Of a DNA stretch of 64,000 nt, positions 62,977 through 64,000 are shown in pieces. The notes under the pieces were generated by a model. The model was not told the origin of the DNA. It made no database searches and saw only the letters and a program-made list of their open reading frames with translations. The first letter of the stretch is position 1; the number at the start of each line of letters is the position of its first letter. The position numbers and the translations under genes were made by a program. The stretch spans positions 248,001 through 312,000 of the forward strand of contig NW_020312147.1 of the NCBI RefSeq assembly GCF_002999335.1. Direction: 5' to 3'. Origin of the DNA: Cyclospora cayetanensis (lineage: Eukaryota; Apicomplexa; Conoidasida; Eucoccidiorida; Eimeriidae).

Positions 62977-63072
62977 TAGGAGCAGTATCAGCATTAGGAG
63001 CAGCATCAGCATTAGGAGCAGCATCAGCGCTAGGAGCAGCATCTGCATTAGAAGCAGCATCAGCGTTAGGAG
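62977..63072. repeat. 18-bp tandem repeat (AGCAGCATCAGCATTAGG)
   Basis: About five units with point changes. Because 18 is a multiple of 3, each frame gives a constant short peptide: Ser-Ser-Ile-Ser-Ile-Arg, Ala-Ala-Ser-Ala-Leu-Gly, or, on the minus strand, Leu/Met-rich or Asn-Ala-Asp-Ala-Ala. Confidence 0.92.
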
Positions 63073-63314
63073 CAAGAGCAAGAGGACCGGAAGCACGAGC
63101 AGCAACGGGGGCAGCAGCAGTAACCTCAGGAGAAGCAGAATCAGCATGATGCATCTTACAGGGAAAGGCATGAAGAAGAAGAGGGGAAGTTGCAAGGCCT
63201 GAGCCACGAAGGAAGGCTGTGGGACTCGAAGAAAGGCAGCACTCCTTGAGGGGCCTCCTCGTTGAGCTGCTGCTGGAGGCAGCAGCTTTCTCTGTCTCGT
63301 GACGAGGCGAAGAT

Positions 63315-63416
63315 GCTTTGCGAAGAGGCTTTGCGAAGAGGCTTTGCAAAGAGGCTTTGCGAAGAGGTTCTGCGAAGAGGCTTTGCGAAGAGGCTTTGCG
63401 AAGAGGCTTTGAAGAG
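63315..63416. repeat. 13-bp tandem repeat (GCTTTGCGAAGAG), about 8 units
   Basis: Units start at 63315, 63328, 63341, 63354, 63367, 63380, 63393 and 63406 (last one partial). Since 13 is not a multiple of 3, translation is periodic over 13 residues (39 bp) in every frame, for example LCEEALRRGFAKR on the plus strand and LFAKPLRKASSQS on the minus strand. Confidence 0.95.
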
Positions 63417-63590
63417 CGTGCTTCGCGGCCCGCTGCACAAGGCAGCAGCAGCAGCAGGATGAGGCGCAGTTGCAGTGGCTGTGGGCAAGGGAGAGACGCA
63501 AAGAGCTACACAGAGGCAGCGAATGCAGCACCCATGCAACGACCGCAACAGCGCTAGCCGATACATTCCACTTTACCCTGCCGGGCGCAG

Positions 63591-63953
63591 GCTCTCCTGC
63601 ATCCCTCATGGCAACAAACGTCAAAGCGTCGAACACACATTAGCAAGGCTGCGTCGAGAGAGGCAGCACCACCTACTGTTGCTGCTGCAGAGGCGGAACA
63701 GGATGCCGAAAGATCGTCTTCTTTTCTGCCGCCAGCTGAGAGACGCCCAGCTGGGGAGAAGGATGCACGGCAGGAGGAGCAAAAGGGGCCGTGTCATGCG
63801 GGAAATAATACTGCCGGAGACGGGGTGCAGGGGCTTTCTGCCATTCCCTCTTCTCCCCCTCCACTTCGACGGCTGCGGGGGCGTTTTTTTCGAGTCAATG
63901 AGCAGCAGGGGCCCTCCGCGGGATCTGTCGATGCGAGAGCCGCACACGATTGA
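63591..63953 (+). CDS. Candidate terminal exon, disordered protein, uncharacterised
   Basis: An open frame without its own ATG runs from an acceptor (CCCTGCCGGGCGCAG, ending 63590) to a TGA at 63951-63953, 120 codons. It reads like a disordered Eimeria protein: SKAASREAAPPTVAAAEAEQ, then AERRPAGEKDARQEEQK and PPPLRRLRGRFFRVNEQQG. It is probably the last exon of a plus-strand gene whose earlier exons lie in 61.3-63.5 kb. Length, composition and splice site support coding; function unknown. Confidence 0.4.
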   Translation, partial: ALLHPSWQQTSKRRTHISKAASREAAPPTVAAAEAEQDAERSSSFLPPAERRPAGEKDARQEEQKGPCHAGNNTAGDGVQGLSAIPSSPPPLRRLRGRFFRVNEQQGPSAGSVDARAAHD

Positions 63954-64000
63954 GTGCACTTGTGGAGTGAGGCGCTCGCGACTCCTGCGCGTTCCACAAA

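Noticed and set aside
62494..63636. 380-codon minus-strand open frame, Leu/Met-rich
   Set aside because: It is the reverse complement of CAG/AGC/GCA triplet DNA and tandem repeats whose coding strand in all clear genes here is the plus strand. The poly-Leu stretch is a repeat artefact.

Overview
The window looks like nuclear DNA of an apicomplexan coccidian, most likely Eimeria. Genes have many short GT-AG introns. Coding and flanking DNA is full of CAG/GCA/AGC triplet runs that give Gln, Ala and Ser tracts. Repeat-rich gene segments alternate with quieter, AT-richer segments that carry broken Ty3/Gypsy retroelements. The genus is inferred from style and gene content; no species call is possible.

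Layout. 1-6.4 kb: gene-poor, with retroelement relic 1 (+). 7.8-10.57 kb: PP1 catalytic subunit (+, 5 exons). 12.5-15.55 kb: NOP56 (-, 6 exons), tail-to-tail with PP1. 16.2-20.9 kb: relic 2 (+), deleted internally. 21-24.5 kb: no gene seen. 24.6-28.4 kb: MFS transporter (+, 13 exons). 28.3-29.6 kb: doubtful minus-strand open frames. 29.87-36.9 kb: probable CAF-1 large subunit (+, about 14 exons). 37.5-41.4 kb: uncharacterised plus-strand frames. 42.9-51.26 kb: two EF-hands, then a PH domain, then a Ser/Thr kinase, all on the plus strand, read as one CDPK7-type gene with one unresolved junction. 51.3-59.9 kb: gene-poor, with relic 3 (-) at 55.4-58.1 kb. 59.9-63.95 kb: repeat-rich plus-strand coding of unknown function.

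The recognisable genes are housekeeping or signalling functions: phosphatase, snoRNP core, transporter, chromatin assembly and calcium/phosphoinositide signalling. There is no sign of a metabolic cluster. The exon models were built by hand from phase-compatible splice sites and conserved protein motifs. PP1, NOP56, MFS and PH-kinase chains are phase-consistent from end to end. CAF-1 has one unresolved stretch (32.68-33.10 kb).

Most notable: the kinase has its catalytic loop and DFG motif separated by roughly 285 residues of low-complexity sequence; a duplicated exon piece with its own acceptor sits in MFS intron 2; three retroelement relics show different internal deletions; a 13-bp tandem array encodes a 13-residue periodic peptide in any frame.
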